Positions 55,434 through 63,668 of a stretch of DNA of 64,000 nucleotides are shown here, piece after piece. This DNA comes from Pseudarthrobacter sulfonivorans. GTDB lineage: Bacteria; Actinomycetota; Actinomycetes; Actinomycetales; Micrococcaceae. The position numbers and the translations under genes were made by a program. Positions within the stretch are counted from its first letter, which is position 1. Each line of letters begins with the position of its first letter. The DNA lies in contig NZ_CP013747.1 in NCBI RefSeq assembly GCF_001484605.1, positions 558,001 to 622,000 on the forward strand. Reading direction: 5' to 3'. The notes under the pieces are model-generated. The model was not told the origin of the DNA, did no database searches, and saw nothing but the letters and a program-made list of their open reading frames with translations.

Positions 55434-56542
55434 TACTGCAATACCCGCCATCCGCGGTCGTTGAGTGCTTCGATCAGATGGTCATGCTTGTTCGGCAGCA
55501 CGGACAGTTCCACCATGCCCACGTTCTGGCCCGAGGAATGGTCCAGCCGAAGGTCCTCCACGTTCACGCCGATCTCACCGATTTCGGTGAGGAGCTGCGC
55601 GATCTGTCCCGGCCGGTCATCCACGAGGACCGTCAGCCAGGAGTAGGCCTGCGGCGGGCCACCGTGCTTGCCCGGAATACGGGCCTGCCCGGCATTGCCT
55701 TCGCTGATCAGCTGGGCCAGGTCAAGCCTGGCGCCCGGCGCCAACGGTTCCTCGAGCGTGCCGATGAGCCGGTTCAGGTCCTCGCGGACTCCGTAAAGGA
55801 TCTCCACGACCTTCCCTGCGTTGCCGCCCAGGATCTGGACCCACAGCGTGGGATCGCTGGCGGCGATCCGCGTGACGTCCCGCAGGCCGTTGCCGGCGAG
55901 GGACAGCGCGTGAAGCGGCGTCCCCTGCAGCCGGCTGGCCAGCAGCGAGGACATGATCTGGGGCAGGTGCGACACCAAGGCCACAGCTTCGTCGTGTTCG
56001 TCGGCAGTGAACTGGGAAACCACAGCTCCCAGGTCCGTGGCCAGGGAACGCGCAGTCTGCACGGCAGCCGCGGATGACTCCGGGCCCGGACAAACCACCC
56101 ACGGCATGGACGTGAAGAGCTCGCCGCGGGCCGCAACCGGCCCGGACTTTTCGCGCCCTGCCATCGGATGGGTGCCCACATAGCGGGCGAGGTCCGCGCC
56201 GCGGCCGCCCAACTCCGCCAGGATGGCGGCCTTGACGCTGGCTATGTCAACCACCACTGAATCCGGGTAGTCGGCAAGCGCACGGGCCACGACGTCGGCG
56301 GTCACGTCCGGCGGTGCTGCCACCACCACAAGCTCTGGCGCCTCGTCCCCGAGCTGGTCCAGGGGCTGGCCGGCACCGATGTCGACGGCCACCGCCTGGT
56401 TGGTCGGCGACGGGTCAGACAGGAACACGGGCACGCCGCGCCCACGCAGGCCCAGCCCGATGCTGGCACCGAGCAGGCCGGTGCCAATCACCACGACCGG
56501 CCCATTGAGGTGCCCCCGCCCGTGGGAGCGAAATGCGGACAT
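55433..56542 (-). CDS. tyrA: Prephenate dehydrogenase with C-terminal ACT domain
   Basis: A 369-residue enzyme of tyrosine synthesis, oxidatively decarboxylating prephenate. The Rossmann motif is VVVIGTGLLGASIGLGLRGR; YVGTHPMAGREKSGPVAARG carries the catalytic His. The C-terminal ACT domain (YSWLTVLVDDRPGQIAQLLT, EIGEIGVNVEDLRL) suggests feedback control by an amino acid. It starts three bases after the rluB stop and shares TAATG with cmk. The aroG gene elsewhere in the window begins the same pathway. Confidence 0.95.
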   Translation of the reverse strand: MSAFRSHGRGHLNGPVVVIGTGLLGASIGLGLRGRGVPVFLSDPSPTNQAVAVDIGAGQPLDQLGDEAPELVVVAAPPDVTADVVARALADYPDSVVVDIASVKAAILAELGGRGADLARYVGTHPMAGREKSGPVAARGELFTSMPWVVCPGPESSAAAVQTARSLATDLGAVVSQFTADEHDEAVALVSHLPQIMSSLLASRLQGTPLHALSLAGNGLRDVTRIAASDPTLWVQILGGNAGKVVEILYGVREDLNRLIGTLEEPLAPGARLDLAQLISEGNAGQARIPGKHGGPPQAYSWLTVLVDDRPGQIAQLLTEIGEIGVNVEDLRLDHSSGQNVGMVELSVLPNKHDHLIEALNDRGWRVLQ

Positions 56543-56545
56543 GCC

Positions 56546-57817
56546 TCAGAGTCCTACGGATGCCAGCAGGTGGCCGACTTCCTGCTTGCCAAGGTTGCGG
56601 ATGCTGCCCTGGCGCTGGTCGCCCAGGCCAATGGGACCCACCTTGACGCGCACCAGCCGCAGGACCGGGAACCCGACGGCGTCGAACAGGCGACGGACAA
56701 TCCGATTCTTGCCCGAGTGCAGGATCACTTCGATCAGCACGTGGCCCGGAGTGGAGTCCACCAGCTTGAAGGAGTCAACCGAGGCAAAACCATCCTCGAG
56801 TTCCACACCTTCCCGGAGCTGGGCGCCAACTCCCTGCGGGAACGGGCCGCGGACCTGGACCAGGTAGGTCTTGGGGACCTCGTAGGACGGGTGGGTCAGC
56901 CGGTTGGCCAATTCGCCGTCGTTCGTCAGCAGCAGCAGACCTTCGGTGGCGACGTCCAGCCGGCCCACGTGGAACAGGCGTTCGCCCTGGTGGGTCTTCC
57001 GCACAAAATCACTGATGCAGGGACGGCCATCGGGGTCTTCCATGGTGGACACCACGCCCTTGGGCTTGTTGAAGACCATGTACACGAGGTTTTCATCCAG
57101 CTGGATGCGCAGGCCATCAACGTGGATGACTGCTGTCTTGGGGTCCACGCGGACACCAAGCTCAGTGACAACCTGGCCGTCGACCTCTACTCGGCCTTCG
57201 GCGATCATCTCTTCGCAGACGCGGCGCGAAGCCACGCCGGCCTGGGCCATAACCTTCTGCAGGCGCGTGCCGTCGGCGTCGTGCATTTCCGACTGCTGAA
57301 CGTCACTGCGGGGTCCACGCTTGCGGGCAGGCTTCCGCACGGGGCCAAGGTTCTGGCCAAACCGTTCGCTGCCGAAGGCGCGTGACGCGGCCGCCCCGGG
57401 CCTGCCGGTGCGCGGCTTGGGCTTGAGTGCGCCCGGGGTGCCGGGAGCCTTGTTGGCGCCCGGTTTGCGGGCAGCAGGCTTGCGCGCCGCTGTGCTGCCG
57501 GCCGGCTTCCAGTCGGAGGCACCGCGGCCGGCCGGTGACGATGCCGGGGCGTCGCCGGGATCCACAAATGGCTCCTCGCGAGGCCTCGGGGCCTTGTACG
57601 GCCGGTCGCCGCCGCCGAATCCGGCGTTACGCTTGCCTGCGCCGGCGCGGAATCCGCCGCCCGCCGCGCTGGGGCGGCCGCTGCCGCCCTGTGCAGGGTT
57701 ACGGCTTGCGCCGCCCTGCGCCGGATTACGGCTGGCGCCGCCCTGTCCGGCATTGCGTTCTGAACTGTTGCGTCCCGAACTGTTACGTGGTGAACCCTGG
57801 CGTCCCGCCTGTGTCAT
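56546..57817 (-). CDS. RsuA/RluB-family pseudouridine synthase with long N-terminal extension
   Basis: A 423-residue rRNA pseudouridine synthase. About 180 N-terminal residues are disordered, Gly/Ala/Pro/Arg-rich, with tandem GGASRNPAQ units and SSGRNSSERN. The S4 domain (TRLQKVMAQAGVASRRVCEE) and the catalytic GRLDVATEGLLLLTNDGELA follow. AAGGA before the ATG sets the start. The extension is not part of the fold; it could bind RNA. The gene lies between scpB and tyrA, a common actinobacterial order. Confidence 0.93.
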   Translation of the reverse strand: MTQAGRQGSPRNSSGRNSSERNAGQGGASRNPAQGGASRNPAQGGSGRPSAAGGGFRAGAGKRNAGFGGGDRPYKAPRPREEPFVDPGDAPASSPAGRGASDWKPAGSTAARKPAARKPGANKAPGTPGALKPKPRTGRPGAAASRAFGSERFGQNLGPVRKPARKRGPRSDVQQSEMHDADGTRLQKVMAQAGVASRRVCEEMIAEGRVEVDGQVVTELGVRVDPKTAVIHVDGLRIQLDENLVYMVFNKPKGVVSTMEDPDGRPCISDFVRKTHQGERLFHVGRLDVATEGLLLLTNDGELANRLTHPSYEVPKTYLVQVRGPFPQGVGAQLREGVELEDGFASVDSFKLVDSTPGHVLIEVILHSGKNRIVRRLFDAVGFPVLRLVRVKVGPIGLGDQRQGSIRNLGKQEVGHLLASVGL

Positions 57818-57927
57818 GACCCGTCCTTCGTTATTTGGCCCGCTGGTTGTCCAAGAACAACCCTAGCCAGCCATGCAGAAATTATCTGCCCTTATGAATA
57901 TTCGTATGTGCATGCGGGATTTCCCGC

Positions 57928-58590
57928 CTACATTCTGTCGGCGTCGTAGAACTCCGCGATGCCCTCAAGCCCCGGAAGATGGGGTGAGAGCTGGGGCAGT
58001 TCCGCTGCGGAGCCGATTCCCATCCGTTCCAGGAAATACGACGTGGTCCGGTAGAGGATGGCACCCGACTCAGGATCGTGTCCCGAATCTTCGATCAGCC
58101 CGCGCTGGGTCAATGTCCGTACGACAGAATCGACATTGACTCCTCGAATTGCAGACACCCGGGCCCTGGAGACAGGCTGGCGGTACGCGATGACAGCCAG
58201 TGTTTCCAAGGCCGCCTGCGTGAGCCTGGCCGTCTGACCCTCAAGCACAAACCGTCCGACGATCTCGGCAAAGTCTGCGCGGGAGTAGATCCGCCAGCCA
58301 CCGGCGATGTTCCGCAATTCAAAACCCCGGGGGCTGGCGCTGAAACCAGCATCGCTGGCACGGTCCATGTCCGGGGCTTTAACAGTATAGCCGCTATACT
58401 CCCGCTGCAGTTCCGCCAGTAACTGCTCGACGACGGCGACGGTCAGGTTAAGCCCGGCCGCCAGCTCAGTAGCGCTGGCAGGTTGGTCCAGGACCATCAG
58501 GACCGCCTCGAGTGCAGCCTTGGCACCGCCGGGAAGATCCCGGACGTCCATTCCCGGCTCCGCCCCAGGCTCCGGAAGTTCTTGGCTCAC
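57928..58590 (-). CDS. scpB: Segregation and condensation protein B
   Basis: A 220-residue protein with tandem winged helices that dimerises and, with ScpA, regulates the SMC complex. Core sequence: GAKAALEAVLMVLDQPASAT, RLTQAALETLAVIAYRQPVS and RARVSAIRGVNVDSVVRTLT, then LEDSGHDPESG-type ends. Its GTG overlaps the scpA stop by four bases. An acidic N-terminus of about 25 residues precedes the fold. Confidence 0.96.
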   Translation of the reverse strand: MSQELPEPGAEPGMDVRDLPGGAKAALEAVLMVLDQPASATELAAGLNLTVAVVEQLLAELQREYSGYTVKAPDMDRASDAGFSASPRGFELRNIAGGWRIYSRADFAEIVGRFVLEGQTARLTQAALETLAVIAYRQPVSRARVSAIRGVNVDSVVRTLTQRGLIEDSGHDPESGAILYRTTSYFLERMGIGSAAELPQLSPHLPGLEGIAEFYDADRM

Positions 58591-59399
58591 GACATTTCCT
58601 CGTATTCTTCGCTTAGGTTTTCTGTTGACCAGTCTCGGCCGTCTACGGTCCAGTGGACAGTGAGATCACCTAGGGGCGACACCTGGTCGAAGGAGACTGC
58701 GCTGTCCCGGAACATCTCCAGCAACGCCAGGAACCTGGCCACCACCACGAGGGTGGAATCGGCATCGGCGATCAACGCGCGGAACGACAGTGGCTTCCCC
58801 AACTGGAGCCGGAGCCCCAGGATCTCGGCCTGTTCCTTCACGCTGACGGCGCTGCCATGCAGGTGGGCAAGGCCCACCTCGGTGGGCCGCGGCGTCTTGG
58901 CCTTCAGGGCGGACTCGGCCAGGCGGGCGAACTGGTCCGGGGTGTGCTTCCACACCAGTTCCGGGAGCATGGCGGCAAAGTGCTCCTCCAAGGCAACCTG
59001 ACGCGGAAACCGGCTGGCTTCCTGTTCCAGGGTTCCGGCCATCAGGGCTGCCACCTGTTTGAACGCCTTGTATTGGAGGAGCCTCGCAAAAAGGAGGTCC
59101 CGCGCTTCCAGTAGGGCGATGTCCTCGTCGTCCTCGACCTCACCGGCGGGCAGGAGCCTTGCGGCCTTGAGATCCAGGAGGGTGGCGGCGATGACCAGGA
59201 ATTCGCTGGCTTCATCCAGCGCCCATTCCTCGCCGAGCTTCTGGAGCTTCCTGATGTACTTGATGAACTCATCAGTGACGGTGGCAATGGCCACCTCGGT
59301 GATGTCCAGCTGGTGCTTGGCGATCAGGCCCAGCAGGAGGTCGAACGGGCCGGTGAAGTTGGCAAGCCGCACCTCAAAGCCGGGTTTGGACTCGGCCAC
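58587..59399 (-). CDS. scpA: Segregation and condensation protein A
   Basis: A 270-residue kleisin that links SMC heads. The N-terminal domain begins FEVRLANFTGPFDLLLGLIA and KHQLDITEVAIATVTDEFIK; the C-terminal winged helix contains LIADADSTLVVVARFLALLE and LEMFRDSAVSFDQVSPLGDL. It starts at GTG 59399, seven bases after parA, and overlaps scpB by four bases. With ParA it forms the chromosome-segregation part of the operon. Confidence 0.96.
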   Translation of the reverse strand: MAESKPGFEVRLANFTGPFDLLLGLIAKHQLDITEVAIATVTDEFIKYIRKLQKLGEEWALDEASEFLVIAATLLDLKAARLLPAGEVEDDEDIALLEARDLLFARLLQYKAFKQVAALMAGTLEQEASRFPRQVALEEHFAAMLPELVWKHTPDQFARLAESALKAKTPRPTEVGLAHLHGSAVSVKEQAEILGLRLQLGKPLSFRALIADADSTLVVVARFLALLEMFRDSAVSFDQVSPLGDLTVHWTVDGRDWSTENLSEEYEEMS

Positions 59400-59406
59400 G
59401 GCGTGT

Positions 59407-60318
59407 TTAGGGTGCGCCGCCGCGCGAAATCAGCTCTTTGGCCAGGCGGCGGTAGGCATCGGCGCCGATGTGGCTGCCGGCGTAGCTGGTGATCGGCTCG
59501 GCCGCGACAGTGGCGTCCGCGAACTTGATGGAGCGTTTGATGACCGTCTCGAAGACTTTGTCGCCGAAGGCTTCCACCAGGCGGGTGATGACTTCGCGGC
59601 TGTGGAGCGTGCGGGCGTCGTACATGGTGGCCAGGACACCATCAACCTGCAGGCCGGGATTCAGCCTGTCCTGGACCTTGTCGATGGTTTCCACCAGCAG
59701 GGCTACCGCACGGAGCGCGAAAAACTCGCAGATCAGCGGGATGATCACGCCGTGGGCGGCGGTCAGGGCGTTGACCGTCAGCAGGCCCAGGGAGGGCTGG
59801 CAGTCAATCAGGACGACGTCGTAATCGTCTTCGACTTTTTTCAGCGCCCTGTCCAGGACCTGCTCACGGGCGACTTCATTGACCAGCTGCACTTCTGCGG
59901 CGGAGAGGTCGATGTTGGCCGGCAGCAGGTCCACGTTTTCGACGCCGGTCTGGTGGATGGCGTCGCGGATGTCCACCTTGCGGTCCATGAGGACGTTGTA
60001 GACCGTCAGGTCCAGTTCGTGCGGGTTGATGCCCAGGCCCGCGGACAGCGCGCCCTGCGGGTCGAAGTCAACCAGCAGCACCCTGCGGCCGTATTCGGCC
60101 AGGGCCGCTGCCAGGTTGATGGTGGACGTGGTCTTGCCGACGCCGCCCTTTTGGTTGACCATGGCGATCACGCGCGCGGGACCGTGGGACGACAGCGGGG
60201 CGGGTTCCGGAAATTCGCGGTGGGGGCGCCCGGTGGGACCCATCACGGCGTCTTCCAGATCGAGTTCCGTGCCTTCCAGAGTTGCCGAACCCTGTTCGCT
60301 GCTCACGTATCTATCCAC
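59407..60318 (-). CDS. ParA-family ATPase heading the scpAB operon
   Basis: A 303-residue Walker ATPase. Motifs: MVNQKGGVGKTTSTINLAAA (deviant Walker A), VLLVDFDPQGALSAGLGINP, and YDVVLIDCQPSLGLLTVNAL (Walker B). ParA-type proteins segregate chromosomes or organise cargo. No parB is next to it; the parA-scpA-scpB order is usual in actinobacteria. GTG 60318 is used, but GTG 60306 is possible and neither has a clear ribosome site. Upstream motif TAACCTTC (60465-60458) may be regulatory. Confidence 0.93.
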   Translation of the reverse strand: MDRYVSSEQGSATLEGTELDLEDAVMGPTGRPHREFPEPAPLSSHGPARVIAMVNQKGGVGKTTSTINLAAALAEYGRRVLLVDFDPQGALSAGLGINPHELDLTVYNVLMDRKVDIRDAIHQTGVENVDLLPANIDLSAAEVQLVNEVAREQVLDRALKKVEDDYDVVLIDCQPSLGLLTVNALTAAHGVIIPLICEFFALRAVALLVETIDKVQDRLNPGLQVDGVLATMYDARTLHSREVITRLVEAFGDKVFETVIKRSIKFADATVAAEPITSYAGSHIGADAYRRLAKELISRGGAP

Positions 60319-60437
60319 ACTTTCGATGACGGTGATTTTCCTGCCGCTGGAACTCCAGCGCCGATCCTGCTTTCCACCTAGGCTACAGGCCCCGACACGG
60401 TATTCGAGGGAACTTGACTTTGCGTGGATTCTGAGCC

Positions 60438-60465
60438 TTGACCTTCTGGTAGAGGTCGAAGGTTA
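60438..60465 (-). promoter_or_regulatory. TAACCTTC half-sites upstream of parA
   Basis: The minus strand reads TAACCTTC, eleven bases, then GAAGGTCA, about 120 bases upstream of parA. The same TAACCTTC half-site with a 5-base gap occurs upstream of ftsZ. Inside it GACCT/AGGTC form a second inverted repeat. Confidence 0.4.
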
Positions 60466-60482
60466 GCCTGCCGCACGCAGGA

Positions 60483-60514
60483 ACCGCCCGCACAGCCGGG
60501 GCTGTGCGGGCGGT
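60483..60514 (-). terminator. Hairpin after the dicarboxylate symporter gene
   Basis: A 14-base GC-rich stem (ACCGCCCGCACAGC and its complement) with a 4-base loop, 29 bases after the symporter stop. No clean T-run follows, so termination may be partial. Confidence 0.6.
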
Positions 60515-60542
60515 CCGCAGCTTGGTCAGATTCAGTGCCGCG

Positions 60543-61886
60543 TTAGGCGTTGACCAGCACCGGCTCCTTGGGAGAAGCCGTCATCGGCTCGCCATGTCCG
60601 GCGATCATGGTCTGCTCGTCGAACGGGGCCTGGCCGGAGAGGACTTCGCCCACCTGCTTGTTGTCGATTTCCTTGACCCAGGTCCCAATCAGCACGGTGG
60701 CAACCGCGTTGCCGGTGAAGTTGGTCAGTGCGCGGGCCTCGGACATGAAGCGGTCGATACCAACGATCATGCCCACGCCCCCCAGCAGCTGGGGCGCGTG
60801 CGCCTGGAGACCAGCAGCCAGAGTGGCCAGGCCGGCACCGGTGACGCCGGCGGCACCCTTGGAGGCAATGATCATGAAGATCAGCAGGGAAATCTGCGCT
60901 CCGAGATCCAGCGGCGTGCCCATGGCGTTGGCCACGAACAGGGACGCCATGGTCAGGTAGATGGCCGTGCCGTCCAGGTTGAAGGAGTAGCCGGTGGGGA
61001 CGGTGACGCCGACGACGGGCTTGGAGATCCCCAGGTGTTCCAGCTTGGCGATGAGGCGTGGAAGGGCTGCCTCGGAGGAGGAGGTGGAGAAGATCAGGAG
61101 GTACTCGCGGCCCAAGTACTTCATGAGCTTGAAGATGTTGACGCCGGTAACCACCTTGAGCAGGCCACCCAGGATGATGACGATGAACAGTGCGCAGGTG
61201 ATGTAGAAAGCGGCCATCAGGGTGAACATGCTGACGATCGCCTGGAAGCCGGTGGCTCCGACGACGGCGGCGATGGCACCGAAAGCTCCGACGGGGGCAA
61301 GCCACATGATCATGATGAGGATGCGGAATACCAGCACTTGGCCGTGGCCGATGGCCTTGAGGACAGGAGCGCCCTGTGGGCCCATCTTTTGGAGGGCGAA
61401 GCCTACGAGGATGGCGGCGAAGAGCGTGGGCAGAACCGGAATGTCGCCCGGAATGATGCCCAGGAGGAAGGCAACGGTGCTGTCTACTTCCGCCTTTTTG
61501 TTAGGGTCGTACGCCGCCAGCTTCAAACCCTCACCCGGGTGGATGAGGTTGCCGACGACAAGGCCGATACCCAAGGCAAAGGTGGACATGGCGACGAAGT
61601 AGCCCAGGGCCAGGCCGCCGACCTTGCCGACCGTTGCGGCTTTGGCGATGGAGCCGATTCCCAGGACGATGGTGCAGAAGATGATCGGTGCAATCATCAT
61701 TTTGATGAGCTTGATAAAGCCGTCGCCGAGGGGCTTCAGTGATTTGCCGACCTCGGGGAACAGCAGGCCGACGACGGCGCCCAGGATGACGGCGGCAATA
61801 ACGGCAATGTAAAGGTAGTGCGATTTGTCCAGGCCCTTGCGCCGCGTCTCCACGGTGCCGAGCGACTCTCCTCGTTGAGAAGCCAT
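60543..61886 (-). CDS. dctA: Dicarboxylate/amino acid:cation symporter (DctA type)
   Basis: A 447-residue inner-membrane transporter of the DAACS family taking up C4-dicarboxylates (succinate, fumarate, malate) or related acids with protons or Na. Eight helices and two re-entrant loops are expected; visible blocks are ISTSSSEAALPRLIAK-type FSTSSSEAALPRLIAKLEHL, PTGYSFNLDGTAIYLTMASL and KGAAGVTGAGLATLAAGLQA. The ATG at 61886 has AAGGAGA upstream. It diverges from a CitA/DcuS-type sensor kinase, supporting dicarboxylate or tricarboxylate-like substrates. A CRP-like site lies in the shared gap. Confidence 0.93.
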   Translation of the reverse strand: MASQRGESLGTVETRRKGLDKSHYLYIAVIAAVILGAVVGLLFPEVGKSLKPLGDGFIKLIKMMIAPIIFCTIVLGIGSIAKAATVGKVGGLALGYFVAMSTFALGIGLVVGNLIHPGEGLKLAAYDPNKKAEVDSTVAFLLGIIPGDIPVLPTLFAAILVGFALQKMGPQGAPVLKAIGHGQVLVFRILIMIMWLAPVGAFGAIAAVVGATGFQAIVSMFTLMAAFYITCALFIVIILGGLLKVVTGVNIFKLMKYLGREYLLIFSTSSSEAALPRLIAKLEHLGISKPVVGVTVPTGYSFNLDGTAIYLTMASLFVANAMGTPLDLGAQISLLIFMIIASKGAAGVTGAGLATLAAGLQAHAPQLLGGVGMIVGIDRFMSEARALTNFTGNAVATVLIGTWVKEIDNKQVGEVLSGQAPFDEQTMIAGHGEPMTASPKEPVLVNA

Positions 61887-61980
61887 GATGTGTCTCCTTA
61901 TGGATAATCTGGTAGACGCTGCGGCGCATTCTCTGGGCTCATCGCGTCGGTCCGGTGTGATATCCATCATTGGCCACACC

Positions 61981-61994
61981 GTGACTTAGCTCAC
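61981..61994. promoter_or_regulatory. CRP/GlxR-like site between dctA and the sensor kinase
   Basis: GTGACTTAGCTCAC matches the core GTGA-N6-TCAC of CRP-family sites exactly. It is 34 bases before the kinase ATG and 95 bases upstream of dctA, so either or both could be controlled by cAMP. Confidence 0.55.
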
Positions 61995-62027
61995 TGTTGC
62001 GTTCATATTGGTCATGGGAGGTGCTTG

Positions 62028-63668
62028 ATGTTCCACCGCTGGAGTATCGCCCGCAGGCTGTTCGTGGCGAATCTGCTCATTGTGCTGGCCTTCATTGCGG
62101 TGGCCGGCACCGCCACCTTCGTCGATGCCAGGGACCGGAGCTATGAGGAAGCCGGCCGGCGGATGGCGGGTGTTGCTGCCGCCGTCGCCGCCAATCCCCT
62201 GGTCCTCCAGGCCGCGGACCGTACGGATCCGTCGGCGTTGCTCCAGCCCTACGCCCTGGACGTCATGGCCGGATCCGGAGCGGACTTCCTCACCATCATG
62301 GCGCCGGACAGAACGCGGTGGACGCATCCCCGGGACGAGGAGCTGGGCAGGCCGTACATCGGCTCCATCGAGGCGTCGCTGCGTGGCGAAGTCTTCACCG
62401 AGGTCACAGCAGGAACGCTGGGGCCGTCGGTGCGGACTGTTGTTCCGGTCAAAGATGCCGCGGGGAACGTCAAGGCGCTGGTTGCCGCCGGCGTCACGGT
62501 CCGGACAGTTGACGTGGCACTTTCCGGCCGGCTGCCCGCACTGCTGGTCCTCGGCCTGGCCCTGCTCGTGGGCGGATCCTTGGCGTCCTGGCTGTTGGGC
62601 CGCTACCTGCGCCGCGTGACCAGGGGGTGGGGGCCGGAGCAGCTGGCGCAGCTGTTCGCCTACTACGAATCGGTCCTGCATTCCGTGCGTGAGGGGCTGA
62701 TCCTGATCGACACCAAGGGCCGGGTGGTGATGTACAACGACCAGGCCGCTGAGCTGCTGGGACTGGAGCCGCGCGATTCGGAAAACGATCCGTCCCGGCC
62801 GCCCTCCCTGACGGACCTCCCGCTGGCCCCCAGCCTGAAGGAACTCTTTGAATCCGGCCGCACGGCCCACGACGAAATCCACCTGACGGGCCCGCGGATC
62901 GTGGTGGTGAACCAGGGCCCGGCCGTCGGGCCCGACTCTCCCGGCCTCCGCCGCCCCGCGGTGTTCGGCACCGTGGCCACCATCCGGGACCGGACGGAGA
63001 TCGAATCGCTGGGCAGTGAACTCGAAACGATGCGGACGCTGTCCGACGCCCTCCGCGCCCAGACCCACGAGCACGCCAACCGGCTGCACACCATGGTTTC
63101 CCTGCTGGAGCTGGGCCGAACCCGGGAGGCCCTGGAATTCGCCACCAAGGATCTCGAACTGAGCCAGCAGCTGACCGACGAGATGGTGAGTTCCGTGGAC
63201 GAGCCGGTCCTCAGCGCCCTGATCATGGGGAAGGCCGCCGAAGCGAATGAGCGCGGAGTGAAGCTGACGCTCTCCACCGAGGGGTCCGCGTCCGTTGCCG
63301 GCCTGGCTGTCCAGGACCTTGTCACCATCCTGGGAAACCTCCTGGACAACGCGATCGACGCCGCCGCGGATGGCGCGGTTCCCAGGACAGTGGAGCTGAC
63401 CGTGGAGTCCGATGTCGAGGGCCTGGACATCACGGTGGCGGATTCCGGCCCCGGCGTGGACCCCGCCGCCGTGGAGGACATTTTCCGGCACGGCTTCAGT
63501 ACCAAGGCCTCCGGTCCGTTTGGACGCGGCATTGGCCTGGCCCTCGTCCGCCAGGCCGTGCAGCGCCTGGACGGTACCATGACCATCACAGGCAAGGACG
63601 GCGCACGCTTCCATGTCTTCCTGCCGGCCATGGCCGCCGGGACCGACAAAGAGGAGCAGTTCCAGTGA
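62028..63668 (+). CDS. CitA/DcuS-type sensor histidine kinase
   Basis: A 546-residue membrane kinase. Two helices (about residues 9-30 and 167-190) bracket an extracytoplasmic PAS-like sensor. A cytoplasmic PAS domain follows (YYESVLHSVREGLILIDTKG). The dimerisation region has AQTHEHANRLHTMVSLLELG with the phospho-His near residue 345, then a HATPase domain (ILGNLLDNAIDAAADGAVPR, ADSGPGVDPAAVEDIF, GRGIGLALVRQAVQRL). Relatives sense citrate or C4-dicarboxylates. GGGAGG six bases before ATG 62028 sets the start. Its stop overlaps the response regulator start. Confidence 0.93.
   Translation: MFHRWSIARRLFVANLLIVLAFIAVAGTATFVDARDRSYEEAGRRMAGVAAAVAANPLVLQAADRTDPSALLQPYALDVMAGSGADFLTIMAPDRTRWTHPRDEELGRPYIGSIEASLRGEVFTEVTAGTLGPSVRTVVPVKDAAGNVKALVAAGVTVRTVDVALSGRLPALLVLGLALLVGGSLASWLLGRYLRRVTRGWGPEQLAQLFAYYESVLHSVREGLILIDTKGRVVMYNDQAAELLGLEPRDSENDPSRPPSLTDLPLAPSLKELFESGRTAHDEIHLTGPRIVVVNQGPAVGPDSPGLRRPAVFGTVATIRDRTEIESLGSELETMRTLSDALRAQTHEHANRLHTMVSLLELGRTREALEFATKDLELSQQLTDEMVSSVDEPVLSALIMGKAAEANERGVKLTLSTEGSASVAGLAVQDLVTILGNLLDNAIDAAADGAVPRTVELTVESDVEGLDITVADSGPGVDPAAVEDIFRHGFSTKASGPFGRGIGLALVRQAVQRLDGTMTITGKDGARFHVFLPAMAAGTDKEEQFQ

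Noticed and set aside
61986..63614. Long minus-strand open frame opposite the sensor kinase
   Set aside because: Antisense to a complete kinase gene with all motifs; no ribosome site and no recognisable domain.
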